A stretch of 63,724 bases of DNA from Scenedesmus sp. ARA3. Its lineage: Eukaryota; Chlorophyta; Chlorophyceae; Sphaeropleales; Scenedesmaceae. The translations under genes were made by a program, and so were the position numbers. The stretch spans positions 1-63,724 of the forward strand of contig RWJK01000354.1 of assembly GCA_004335835.1 (NCBI GenBank). Direction: 5' to 3'. Every line of letters starts with the position of its first letter. Within the stretch, counting starts at the first letter, position 1. Under the pieces are notes generated by a model. That model saw only the letters and a list, made by a program, of their open reading frames with translations, made no database searches and had not been told where the DNA came from. Below are positions 12,346 to 24,900 of this stretch, piece after piece.

Positions 12346-15300
12346 TGGCTGACACGTTGTCAGCGTCACAGTGCAGTGCAGAATTGACCGTCAAGTTCTC
12401 TGGATTTGCCCACAGTGTTAACTATACATCAGCCTGTTAGGCATGTGTGTTAGGTCAACATCAAGTGCCTGGAAGCACATGCTCTATATGATGTAACAAG
12501 CAAATGTCATGGTGCACAGCACGGCGTTCCTGCTGCGCTGGGGTGATCGTCCGGCGTTGCAGTGGTTTTCTCCCATCAGCCAGGGCTGCAATGATACCTG
12601 CGCACATTGAAGCAGGTTCAGCGCTTGTGTTTGAGCTGTTAACGATCTTGCCCCGTTCTAAACAGATGTGTAGGGCAACGCGACATCTCACATCGATGTG
12701 CAGATATCTGCACTGACCACTGGTGGCATGGCTTGGGCTGTGGCAGTCGCTGCCAAGACGGTCTGTGGCTGTTCTGCTCATGCGCAGCTGCATGTCAGTC
12801 TGGAGGCAACGTCTTGCAGCATCGAAGGGAAATGTTACTACATGTAGTACATGGTCACTGTGCAGTGCTCCTGCACAACAAAGCACCCAAGGACCAGCTG
12901 TCTGTCACGTCGACAGTACACTATCAGGTACCCAGGCCAGCCTCAAGCTGTGATTCAGCAGTGCTGCTCGCAGCCTACATACATGCCATGCTCCAATGGA
13001 CAGCCCCACGGTGTTTTGTCGAGCACACCGTCTGGGAGTTGAGGCACAGCATTTACAATGCATGCAACAGGATTGCCAAACATAACGCCCGCCGGCTAAA
13101 CTGCGCCCCAGCTGGTGACCAGCCACATAGTTTACCACAAATGTTGGAAACTTCCCGACTAAGCGAAGCCCACCAACCGTGTCACGCAGTCAAAGGTGGT
13201 TTGCAATGCGCAGTGAACCAGGCCACGACAAGTGAAGAAACACCAATGCTTTATTTCCAGGGACACAGAGACGAGTACAACACAGACAGATCTTTGCTCG
13301 CAGTGCGTGAGCCGGCACACCATATCCTTCATTGAAGGATGTGAGCCACTTTGCTGCCTGTGTGCTGGCAGCCGCTGCGGCGGCCCCACAGACTAGTGCT
13401 GCCAGGAAGTGCCTCACGGTGCTGTGAACAGAACTCAGCACCAGCACAACAGGCCGGTAACCATCCATCAAAGTACACAATGCTGCCAGATCTCGATGCA
13501 ACCAAATACCACCGTCAGCCTGCCACACTACATGCCAACGCAACACTGACGCGCGCACACACATTGAGCCCCGCCCAGAGCCAACATGTTACACAGCAGC
13601 CGTCTCAACAGGCTGCTGTACTGCAGCACAGACGCGGAGGCTGGCCGACTGGCATGTCTTAGGTGAGGCAGCTGCATGCTGGCGTGCTGCACGCAGCTCC
13701 TATACAGCTCACACATGCATGTTTGAGCAGCAGGACTGGCAGGTGCACTTGCCGAGGCACCTGAGCAGGGCACGCATGCAGCAAATGCCTCCTAAACGAG
13801 CCAGAATGCATGGCGTCCACAGCAACAAGCCAGCACGCCGGTGTGAGTATCCACAAGGGGCCCAGGCACCAGCGTAGCTCAGCATGCGTTGAGGCAGGTG
13901 GCACGCGCGTTTCAGCAGCTGCCGCTTTGCTTCCAGCATGCGTAGCCAGGGTCAAAAGGTAGGAGAGGAACAGAAGACGATCGCCACAGCAGTCAGCATG
14001 CCCAGACCCACCAGCCACTCAAGCAAACAGCATCACTCAAGCTGGCAACCTGGCCTATCTGCATATGCACTGTATCTGAACACACACCAGCGCTACTGAA
14101 CCACAAGTAGCAAATGCAACAGTCCTGCTGATGATACTGAATATGGGTTACGCACTCTGCCTGCCGCCTGCTTGCAATAACAGTACCACAAGCTTGCGAG
14201 TGCGGAGTACCTGACATGCAAAGTATGTATTGCTGCAGCTGCAGCCACCATCCTGGTTCTAATGCACGCCGGAATGGCATTCTGCAACCAAGACTGCTGC
14301 AGCCACCTGTGTTTCAGTAACCAACCTGCAGAGCATTGCAATACCACCCAGGCACCACACAACACAGCACAACTCACACACAAACAGAGCATGGCCCTCA
14401 TGTAACAAAATCCTCCCATGGTGCAGCGCTGTCCAGCAGGCTGTCACTGCCAATGCACAGGACGATGCAGGGGGACGCTATTTTGCTGTTCAGTCAGATG
14501 AGGTTTAAAGACGAGAGCAAAGGCCATCTGTGATTGGTTGTGCTGCTTGGCAGGCGGTACCTGAAAGCGCAGCAGGCTGCTGTAACCGAAACAAAATCGC
14601 AAACTGACGTATGACGTGACGTTTAGCCAAGCCAGACGCACAAAATGCTGTGCACGCAGCAGCATTGCGCAGGAAATCAGGTACTATGTATATACATCAT
14701 GACAAGATGTAAAACGATACATCTTGTCATGTAAAATGAAAGCGGACAGCGGGGACAAACAGAAGGCTGAAGACTGCAGGGACCTGAGAACCGAAAGTCA
14801 CAACGGGCACACAAGCTGCGCATAGGATACCCTCAACAATCCATCAGGAGTGGCGGCAGGTGACACTCCTGAGACTGCAGCTGCTCAGGATGCTACAAAT
14901 AATCCCAGGAACCACATGAGACCTGCAAGCATGTGATGCATGCACTAGATGGAAAGTAGAGAGGGGCGCTGAGCAGCCGAGTCCAAAGGTGCACTGAATA
15001 GTACAACGCGCATGCAACACAGCATTCAAACTTTCATTGAGCACAAGCGAACCATGGATCCGGCAAAACTGTCAAGTGCACCCAGTAAATCAGTGCCCAC
15101 CTACCGCAGTACTTGAGACGTGTCTGCAGCCGTAGCGCGTCCAGATGCAATTTGTGCACGGTTCCCTGCAGAAGCACATATCCCATGCAAGCAAGGGGGT
15201 ACAAAACCCAAACAGAAAATGCTCCAACCAGAGTAACTGGTCAAGCAGAAGGAACTGTGTGTGAATGTAGCACTGAAGCATGGCCTGACATCATGAATTC

Positions 15301-16105
15301 CAGCATGGATTGCATGCAAAACTCACTCGTCACACTGCGCGCCGGTGGCACAGCACGCAGCAGCAGACCAGACCAGTACAAACAACAAGCCAGGATATGC
15401 TGGGGCGGGGAACGTACGCTTTGCGCTGTGTAATGCTGGACATGCATGCATCGATGATTGAGGCGTGCTATGAGATGTGAGTGTAAATGCGCAGTCAGTT
15501 GTGCTGTGCTGCAGACAGGCATGGTGCATGTGTGACAATCAGCTGAGCTTGCCAACACCATCAGCTGTGTGCAGAAACAAGCGACAGCCACCTGTGATCA
15601 GAGGCCGTTCGCAAAGCAGACGTCACCATATGCAAACCCCAGCACAGCAGCAGACATATTTGCAGCTATAGAGAGCATCATCTTGAGGTGACGCAGCCAC
15701 AGTGAGTGCTGCCAGTACCAGTGAGCTGCTCTGCCATATGCATGCACGTTACGCAAGTGCCAGATGTGCATCGAGGCTGCGTTTCTGTACAGTTTCTGGC
15801 GCTGCTGGTGCAAGCAAGACAACAAGTGCCAAGGCAGTTCACAGCATGCACTGTGCGGGGCGTCACCCTGTGTCCTGCATGGCAACAACACACCAGCAGG
15901 GATCCCACAGCCCGCTCAACCCTTCAAACCAACAAGCAACCTCCGATTGACAACACACAAGCAGCAGCTGCTGCTGTGCTGCACATCACAGCTAGCCACA
16001 ACAGCAAACGCCGCAAGCTGCCTCGCTATTCCTTGCACGACTCCCCTGACAACAAGCTTGCTGTGCTTGCATTATGGTACCATATCAACATGAAAGTAGA
16101 AGGCA
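12346..16105. other. 3.8 kb without a supportable gene
   Basis: Reading frames here are short, overlap on both strands and show no recognisable domain, splice-linked exon chain or CAG-rich coding style. Part may be 3' untranslated sequence of the minus-strand gene that ends at 16106. The region has a perfect 14-bp hairpin at 14698-14731 and a palindrome at about 13323-13339. Confidence 0.5.
14698..14731. repeat. Perfect 14-bp hairpin, 6-nt loop
   Basis: Arms catgacaagatgta and tacatcttgtcatg flank loop aaacga. Its role is unknown; it could be a transposon relic or an RNA hairpin. Confidence 0.85.
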
Positions 16106-17218
16106 TCATGCCAGCAGCAGCTTGCGGCCCGCATTGCTGCCGTTGAGCTGCTGCTGGCTGTCCCTGCCAAGGCTCATCTCCCAAGCCCGTGCCCTGCCCT
16201 GCTGGCGCGCCGTAACAGCCGACATGACGTCCATGTCCCCATTCACGGCTCTGCTGATCATGCTCGAGATCGCTGCATCAGCCTTGCGCTGCTCAATCGA
16301 CTCTGTGATTTCGCGCATGTTGATCAGCCTGCCGCCGTTGCCGCTGGCTGCCCCGAAGCCACCACCCAGGCTGCCAATGCCCCCAGCCTGCAGCAGCACT
16401 CGCTGCAGGCGCGGCTTGACACCTTCCAGGTGCCGGCGCGCACCCGCTGCTGCTAGCACGGCCTCTGCAGAGATGTCTGTCGCTTGTGCCTCGTCGCCTG
16501 CCTCTGCTTTCACAGCGATTGCGCGGATGCGGTCTGCTGTGGTGCCGCCAAGCAGGGTACTCCTGTATGAAACTGCCAGTCCAAGGTTGTTGAGTGTGCC
16601 GCCCTTGCCGCCGCCGTTTCCTGCAAGCCGGCGGTTGGGCTGCTGCTGCAGCAGCTCCAGCGCGGTGAGGGTGGCGGCTGCATATGCAGACTGTGGCTCA
16701 TGATCAAAGTGGCGGGCGCTTGCATCAATCGCACGGATGCGGTCTGCTGTGGTGCCACCAAGCAGGCTGCTCTTGGAGGAGATGACAAGGCCTAGGCTGT
16801 TGGGTGTGCCGCCCTTGCCGCCGCCGTTTCCTGCAAGCCGGCGGTTGGGCTGCTGCTGCAGCAGCTCCAGAGCGGTGGGGGTTGCGCCGGCCGACAGTGC
16901 GCCTTCATGGTCATAGTGGCGGGCGCTTGCATCAATCGCACGGATGCGATCGACAGTTGAGCTGCCAAGGATGCTGCTTTTGGAGGAGATGACAAGGCCT
17001 AGGCTGTTGAGTGTGCCGCCCTTGCCGCCTCCATTTCCTGCAAGCCTGCGCCCCTGCAGCGGACTGCCCCCTGCAGCCTGAGTGCTGCTGGCTGAGAGCT
17101 GCCTGACCGAGGTGCCAGCTGGGAGCAGGCCAGGTGAAAGCAGGCAACAGCAGCAAGAGCAGGTGCAACAACGCCAGGGAGCGGTCAGGTTGCCTGAAGG
17201 TAGCCTGGTGACACCATG
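16106..17218 (-). CDS. Tandem-repeat protein of unknown function (5' end unresolved)
   Basis: The minus-strand frame is open from a stop near 17219 down to the stop at 16106 without any clear ATG, so the first exon probably lies upstream and the N-terminus is undetermined. The frame holds two full and one partial copies of a 69-70 residue unit (207-210 bp on DNA). Each unit contains DRIRAIDASARHxDHE, ALELLQQQPNRRLAGNGGG and TLNSLGLVISSKSSLL in order. After the last unit comes a non-repeated charged tail with INMREITESIEQRKADAAI. I recognise no family and propose no function. A Leu-rich, signal-peptide-like stretch lies in another frame at about 17130-17171 and could belong to an upstream exon. 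Confidence 0.5.
   Translation of the reverse strand, partial: HGVTRLPSGNLTAPWRCCTCSCCCCLLSPGLLPAGTSVRQLSASSTQAAGGSPLQGRRLAGNGGGKGGTLNSLGLVISSKSSILGSSTVDRIRAIDASARHYDHEGALSAGATPTALELLQQQPNRRLAGNGGGKGGTPNSLGLVISSKSSLLGGTTADRIRAIDASARHFDHEPQSAYAAATLTALELLQQQPNRRLAGNGGGKGGTLNNLGLAVSYRSTLLGGTTADRIRAIAVKAEAGDEAQATDISAEAVLAAAGARRHLEGVKPRLQRVLLQAGGIGSLGGGFGAASGNGGRLINMREITESIEQRKADAAISSMISRAVNGDMDVMSAVTARQQGRARAWEMSLGRDSQQQLNGSNAGRKLLLA
16517..17050 (-). repeat. In-frame 207-210 bp tandem repeats
   Basis: Equivalent points start at 16517, 16727 and 16934, giving periods of 210 and 207 bp, both whole codons. Copies are highly similar and lie within the minus-strand coding frame. Confidence 0.9.
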
Positions 17219-18938
17219 CTACTGGTTTCGGAGGACCATCGGAGCAGCAAAACAGCAGCCGTCACTGCTCCGCTCAAAGTGATTTGGTACGTACGAAGAT
17301 TTCACTAGCAGCCGCATGCAGCCAGAGTGAGCGCCACGGCGATAGTAGTGGGTTATGTGCGTGTGAGCTTCCGAGCGCTGATTTGCCTCAGCCAAAGCAA
17401 CGCCTGCCAACAAAATGCACGTCTGCATCAACCTAGGAATACGCAGGCCAGCGCACGGCCTAGTGTGGGACTGCATGTCCACCTGCTCTTGCCAGCTGCT
17501 AGATGTATCGCCTAAGCCGTCCATCACTCACCGGCAAGGCCCACTAAAAGCAACAAAACTGTCAGTTGAAGCCGCATAGCAACGTTGCAGGCTGTTGCGT
17601 TAGAAGTGCTAACTTGATGGACTGTGAACTCGCTGTCACAGCTGGACGTGGGTTGTATACGCACTGAAAGGTGTTTAGAAGGACTGTAAATTACAGTCTT
17701 GGAATGAAAATATTGTGGCGTAGACCGGAGCTGATAGGCACTTTAGGGGCAGTGACGAGCTTCTTGAGTCATGGCCACCTGGCGTGTCATCACCAACACT
17801 GTAACAGCCATCAGCTTTCGAAAAATCATGCTTAATTAAACCATCTTTATTTGTACGTAGACCAGCGGTTTGAGGGATCGTCACGTGCTGCAACGTTGAT
17901 GATGAACTGGACACCCAGTAGCCGAAGTCCATGCATGCAGGGTATGCCGGGCTTTTGCACGGTTACTGCTGAACACTCTCGCATTTGTGCACAGAAGCCC
18001 GGGAAGAGCACTCTCTACGGTCACTCAGCATCATCCTGCTACATGTATTCAGCACTCTTCATTGAAGAGTCTTCAGCCTATGGTCAGGGTATCATACCCT
18101 GCATAGTATGCAGTGCCACCAGGTTTGCCTGAAGCCCGACACCCTGAGCTTGTTGCAACCAAAATGGTACATGTAGTTGGCTGATGTTACAGGATGTGCA
18201 ACTACAGTGTGTGATTCAGGTGCTTTGAAGCAGGAATGCATGTGTCTGCTTCTGTAGTGCCACTTTCAGCGTCTTTCTTTCTTTTAACGTCCTCCCGCTC
18301 GTTTTTGTGCATGCTTCACAGTGTAACTGTATTTATTGACAATGTTTTTGTGCGTGGTTTTACTGTAGTTGGCTGCCTGCCGCATGCGTGATCAGTAATC
18401 ACTGCAGCCTGCAGTCTGCAGGGGTGTCACTGTGGTTGGCAGGGCATACTACTGCGGGTAGTACCCACAGTTCTGTCCACTTTGGCTGGCGTTTATCAGG
18501 GTGGACCAGCATTTAAGACAGGGCACAGATGTCTTGTTACTAGAGTAGTTGTTTACCTGTGGGAGACAGTCACATCTGCACATCAACGAAAAGGGTCAAA
18601 GCGGCAACGGAGGTGACTTGACAGCTGTGCGTGCGCCTTCTCCCCACAGCGCCTATGCATTGCTGATACGCACTCAAAATGTAAGTATTACAATACACGC
18701 GCAAGATTAAACAGCCTTCGCGGAAAACAGACAGCACCACAATAACAATAACAGTGGCGTGGTGGCAGTCGTGCTATAATGAGCTGTGGCACGCTCACGA
18801 TCGGCCTCCCCTCAAGGAGGGGTTGATCAAGAGTTCAAGGTGAGATTGAGCAGCACGCCATGCCGACTGGGTGATTTAACCTGGCTGCTGCACCCACCGA
18901 TACAACACAGCAGCCCTAGAGAGCTCGATCGCAGCATT
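17219..18938. other. Divergent intergenic region upstream of the purine synthase gene
   Basis: No plus-strand coding exon is supportable. It should contain the promoter of the purine synthase gene and possibly first exon(s) of the minus-strand repeat protein; one minus frame at 17219-17527 has a hydrophobic stretch but no proven link. Small inverted repeats lie at about 18046-18062 and 18807-18822. Confidence 0.4.
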
Positions 18939-21900
18939 ATGCAGCTCCGCAGCCACCTGGCCAGCCGCGGGCTGACCAGATGCGTAGCTGGAGTTCGCGT
19001 GGGCCTGCCAGCAAGGTGGGCGCCTCCCTTTCGCCGACACACATGCCTGTTGTTGCTGCTGCTGTCCGCTCACAGCCCGTCCTTGCTACAGGCGCCGCGT
19101 GCTCACGCACAGCCACACCAGCAGATGCGGCCTGAGCCAGCGCAGCCACTGCAGTGGAGGTGAGTGGGCGCTTTTTGAGCTGTGTTCGATCTGCGCCGGC
19201 CATTCGCTTGGTTTGCTGACCCCTGGTTGCCTGTCTGCAGTTCCGAGTGCCTCCACCTGCGCAAAGCATTTATTGCGCGGCTCTGTGCGCTGCAATGTGG
19301 CCTCCCAGCCACGCGAGGTGAGCGGCAGCTGTGCTTGCTGCTGCTGATGTGCTATTGCTGCTGTCATAAAACATCCAGTCCTCTTGGCAATAGGCCTTGC
19401 AGCAGCTATCGCCAAGCTTTCGAAGAGGCCGACCTGGTTCCTGCAGCAATGTTTTTGTGCTGCTCCCTGTCGTGCGACTGTTCCACTCAGCAGTGGCAGT
19501 GACCCTGCGCAAGCAGTGCTGTCCGCCTCCTGTGCCGTGCCTTCTGCGCAACCACTTGCTGCTTTTTCACCACATCCCTGTTTCCGCAATCGTGTTTCCT
19601 GCAGGCTGTGGCCACCTTTGATGTGTCAGCCAAGCTGGGCAGCAGCGCTGAGGTCATCCAGCTGTACAGGTACCCAGGCATCAGCTCCACCTCCGCCGCG
19701 ACGCTGCTGCACAAGGTGAGCACAGCTCAGATTGATGGCAGCACCTTCTGCTGCTGCTGCTGCTGCTCCTGCTGCTGCCAGTCACACACAGCAGATGCAG
19801 CCAACCATGCTCAATTTTGAGCCAGGTTGCTGCAGGTGTGCAGCTGCCTAGTCGCTGCTGCTCTTGCATGCACTACATCACTCGTATCCTCACACTGCCA
19901 CCGCTGCTGCTGCTGCTGCTGCTAGGCCCAGCACAAGGTCAGCGAGGTCATCACCTCCATTGATGGCGAGCTGTGCTACAACGTGGGCCTGGCTGCGCCC
20001 CTGGACCCCAGCGAAGCCGAAAAGATGGCCTGGCTGCTGCGCGAGACATTCGAGCCGCAGCAGCTCACCGCAGCTAGCATCTTTGATGGCAGCGCACCCA
20101 ACCAGTGTGTTGTGGAGGTGGGCCCCCGCACCAACTTCTCGACCGCGTTCTCTACAAACGCCACGAGCATCACGCGCAGCGTGGGACTGGACAAGGTCAC
20201 GCGCCTGGAGCCCAGCAGGCGCTACTTGCTTACCAGCACACGGTGCGTTGCTGCAGCGTGATTCGTTGCGGGCTGGGTTGTGCAGTGCGCGTGTGTGCTG
20301 TGATGTGTGCATGTGCTTCGCATTGTATTTGTTACAAGGGGCCCAGCCCGCGCACATGGATTGCACGTGTAGTTTGCATCGTGCACCGCGTGTGGTGGTG
20401 CACAGGACCAAGCAGCAGCCAACTGCGCTGGCCAGGTCGCCTGTGAAACAAGGGTTGCGATCAATGATGTGTTTTCTCCTCGGCAGCCGCGATCTCCTGG
20501 CTGGCCCCGTGTTGCAGTCTCCCGCTGCTCCTGCTGCCTCTCTGGGATGTGTCACACCTTGCCTGCCGTCTCCCTGCAGTGCACTCTTTTCAAAACGAAG
20601 GCTGCGTCAGATGCAAGCTCTTCTTATATAAGAAGACAAGACAGGCAGTGACGCAGCCTCCTCCTTTCAAAACAGTGCACTGCAGGGAGGCGGCAGGCAA
20701 GGTGTAGCACAACCCAGAGAGGCAGCTGGAAGACCCTTCCTCACCAGCCCTGCACCTGTCTCCCACTGCTCCTGCTGTGTATCTTCTTTGCAGTGCGCTG
20801 CCTCACAATCCCTGCACCTGTCTCCCACTGCTCCTGCTGTGTATCTCCTTTGCAGTGCGCTGACTCCAGAGGAGAAGGCCGCGTTTGCCTCTATGGTGCA
20901 CGACCGCATGACAGAGCAGGTGTACGAGGCTCCTGCTGCCAGCTTCAAGGTTGATGCTGTGCCTGCGCCTGTCTTCACTGTGCCAGTGATGCAGCAGGGC
21001 CGGGCCGCCCTGGAGGCCATCAACGAGGTGAGCCGTGTTACGTGTTACTTTACTGTTACTTTTGTGTTATGTGTGTGTTACATTTGCTGAATGTGATTTG
21101 GGAGGTGTGGTGAGCTGCAGTAGAGAGGAGTGGGTTGCTGGTGCTGGTGTGGAGGGTGCTGTGGTGGGCTGGGTGCCGATGATTTTACACCAAACACAAC
21201 GCACGTATTACCTGAGCAAACACCTTGCTGAGCTGTACTGCTGAGGCTTCCCTCTGCATGCATAGGCAGCGCTCATGAGTAGCGTGTGCTGTGTTTGTGT
21301 GTGTCTGTGGTGCGATGCTGGTGCTTAGGTGACTGTTTGCATGGTCGTGTGCACTGAGTGTGTTTGTGGTCTGCGGAGACTCTGCTATGTTGCCAAGCGC
21401 CCGAAGATGATACCAACTGATGCATCTTGTCAGAACAACCTCTGTTGATAATCTTTTGGAGACCTGAACTGAGGGCTGCTGTTGCTTTGGTGCATTGTTG
21501 CGTGCTTTGCTGTCCATCATGTGGCTGTTGTGCTGTTTTAGAACTGGGGACAGGCAACGATGACCTAACAGCTAATCCCAGCTCTCTGTAGCTGTGAGCA
21601 ACGGCATTGCTTGCAGTGTTGAGGACTATCTATGACGGTAACTGAGCCTTTACCCCGGGAACTTTGATCTGTAGCTGGATACTTCCACCTGTTTTGCAGC
21701 TCACTGGGTATTGCTTGCACATTGCTATGAGAACTGTTCGCGTGTGCCCTGTATGCTACAGCTATTTGTGTTGAAGCAGTGCTGGGCAGAGTTGTGTTGT
21801 GCATGTGCACAGAGTGAGTGAGGTGGTGATGACCTAACAGCTAATCCCAGCTCTCTGCAGCTGTGAGCAACGGCATTGCTTGCAGTGTTGAGGACGAACT

Positions 21901-24900
21901 ATGACGGTAGCTGAACCTTGCAACTCAGGACTTGTTGTAGCGTGTGATGTGCGTGACAGTTGTGGTTTGCTGGTGTGCAGTGTGCTCTGCTGTGAATGAT
22001 CTGCTTTGCATTCTGCGGAGTTTACTAGTGAGGTGGTGATGACCTAACAGCTAATCCCAGCTCTCTGCAGCTGCAGGCAACGGCATTGCTTGCAGCGTTG
22101 AGGACGAACTATGACGGTAGCTGAACCTTCCAACTCCTTTGTGTGTGCATGTATATCGCAACAGTTTCCTCAGCAGTTGATCCATTACTTATCCACCTAG
22201 TGCCTTTGATGTCAGCCAGTGTGCTCACACCTTTCATGCAAAGGACAAAACACTTGTTACACTTGTTACATAACACATTTTGAATTCAAACTTGCAGGAG
22301 ATGGGCCTGGCCTTTGATGAGTGGGACCTGGACTACTACACCAAGCTGTTCAAGGACATGGGCAGGGACCCCACCAACGTGGAGCTCTTTGACATCGCGC
22401 AGTCCAACAGCGAGCACAGCAGGCACTGGTTCTTCAAGGGAGAGCTGGTCATCGACGGAGACAAGAAGCCACACAACCTCATGGAGATCGTCACAGAGCC
22501 GCTGAACGTGAGCGCCAACTTGCTGCTGCTGATGATGATGATGTCGGTATTTCCATTGCACTGATAGGCAGATGCAAAACGGCTTGCTCATTGCAGCTGG
22601 CTGCTGTGCTGCACTAACTGCGGTGGCCAAGCTGATTACGCATGCGCCAGTCCACCGCGCGTTTCCATGCAGGAAGTCATCTGATTATTACTGCCGCCTG
22701 CCGCCTGCCTTGCTGCATCCATCTGCACGCTCGCCCCGACAACAACAGCGCGGCGGCTTTCAAAGACGACAGCAGCGCCATTTGCTCACATAACACCCAC
22801 ATTGTGCTCTCTCCGCCGCATGCGTTTGCAGGCGCGCCCCGACAACAACAGCGTGGTGGCCTTCAAGGACAACAGCAGCGCCATCCGCGGCTTTGAGGTG
22901 ACCCCCATGCTGCCACGCAACCCGGGAGGCCCCAGCGCCCTGGCCCCTCAGAAGCGCGACTGGGACCTGCTGCTGACAGCAGAGACACACAACTTCCCCT
23001 GCGCCGTGGCTCCCTACCCAGGTGGGTTTTATGTAACATGCTACATGACATGTTTGTATTGTCACAGTATTGGGTGACGTATGTTACAAAGTTGTTACAT
23101 GACGATGTGTCCGCCAGGCGTATCTGGGCGGCTGGAGGCGCCTGCCCTGCAGGGGCCGCTGAGATCTGCCTTCGAAGCCCTGGCCACAGCGATACGCCCT
23201 GCTTGCGACGTGCGGCGCTGCCCCCCATCAGCATCAGCACTACTTTTTGCCAGGCACATGCTGCTCACTGCTTTCATATATCATACAGTTATGCATGGCA
23301 TCAGGATACGCATTATGCTGGCATGCTGACCGCTGCTGCTGCTGCTGCCGTTTTTTGCGGATGCTGCCGCTGCTGCATGTGTCCACCAAAACAGGTGCCG
23401 AGACGGGCGCTGGCGGCCGCATGCGCGACACTCACGCCACAGGCACTGGCTCCATCATGGGCGCAGGCACGGCTGGCTACTGCGTGGGCAACCTGCACCT
23501 GGACGGTGCCACACTGCCGCACGAGGACCCCGACTTTGTGAGTGACAAGATTAGTGTCAGCGTTCTGGTGTGAGTGACATTGTTAGTGTCAGCGTTTTGG
23601 TGTGGTGCGTTGTGGCTGCTCAAATCATCTGTTGCACTATGAGTCGGGCTTAATTGCGGGCTTGCGTCCCTCACCACTGCAGCATGGTCCAGGACTGGCA
23701 CAGCTCCCCAGGCGCATGTTTTGACAGTCCCTCAACCACAATCTCTGACACTTTTGCCTGTTGTGTTACGGCATGTTACGTGGCATCTGTCCAGGTGTAC
23801 CCGGATAACCTGGCGCCGCCGCAGCAGATTCTGATCGACGCCTCCAACGGCGCCAGCGACTACGGCAACAAGTTTGGCGAGCCGCTGGTGGCGGGGTACA
23901 CGCGCACCTTTGGCCAGCGCCTGCCCAACGGCGAGCGCCGCGAGTGGCTCAAGCCCATCATGTTCAGGTGCGCATGTGAAGTGTGGCTGCGACACATACA
24001 GGCCGTTGTAGCCGCTGTTGCTTCGTTGTTGCCAAGGACAGCAGAGACGTCCAGCTCCAGGTGGATGCGGAACTAAAAGCGGAGCCAGATGCAATCCCTC
24101 CCTGCTGCCCCTGGGTAGTCAGTTCGGACTGTCAACAGAAGTACACCAATGACAATTGTCACGTTCAACCAACGCCACGTTTGCTGCGCTGTCTTCATGT
24201 CACCTGCAGCGGCGGTGTGGGCCAGATCGACCACAGGCACCTGGAGAAGGCCTAGATTCAAAACTTAATAGTCATTCTTATTATTATTTGCCCCTTTTTC
24301 CTGTGCTGCAGTGGCGGCGTGGGCCAGATCGACCACAGGCACCTGGAGAAGCATTAGGCTTAAAAACTCACCAGTCAACCTTATTATTCTGTGTGCCCCG
24401 TTTTCCTGTGCTGCAGTGGTGGTGTGGGCCAGATCGACCACAGGCACCTGGAGAAGGCTGATGGCGAGGTGGGCATGCTGGTGGTCAAGATCGGCGGCCC
24501 AGCCTACCGCATTGGCATGGGTGGCGGCGCCGCCAGCAGCGTGCCCTCCGGCAGCAACAAGGCAGACCTGGACTTCAACGCGGTGCAGGTGCGCGCTGCT
24601 CTGCTCTGTTTGCTGTTTCTTGCTCCAGCTTGGACTGCTGTTCATGATACATTTCCAGTTACTGTTGTCAACGTGGTCGGTTTGCAGCGAAGTCGGCGGC
24701 TGCAGTTTGTGCTGCACAAATTGGCTGTCTATCAGCGTCAGCCCGGTGCCATTCTCAAGTGAGCTCGGAGCTGCACACTGACAATCACACATGCTCTGCC
24801 TCCTTTTTCTTTATCATTCTTCATTTGTCGCAAACAGCGTGGTGATGCGGAGATGAGCAACAAGCTGTGGCGCGTGGTGCGCAGCTGCGTGGAGCTGGGG

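Noticed and set aside
12733..13335. 200-codon plus-strand frame in the gene-poor region
   Set aside because: It starts with a non-ATG codon, has no recognisable domain, lacks the CAG-rich coding style, and overlaps a frame of similar length on the other strand.
17219..17527. Minus-strand frame with a hydrophobic stretch as exon 1 of the repeat protein
   Set aside because: I could not find a donor/acceptor pair that joins it in phase to the repeat frame at 16106-17218.
21552..22128. rRNA fragment in the snoRNA triplet (aactatgacggtagc resembles LSU AACTATGAC...GGTAGC)
   Set aside because: The similarity is short, in sense orientation and interrupted. The C/D boxes and covarying stem explain the unit better.
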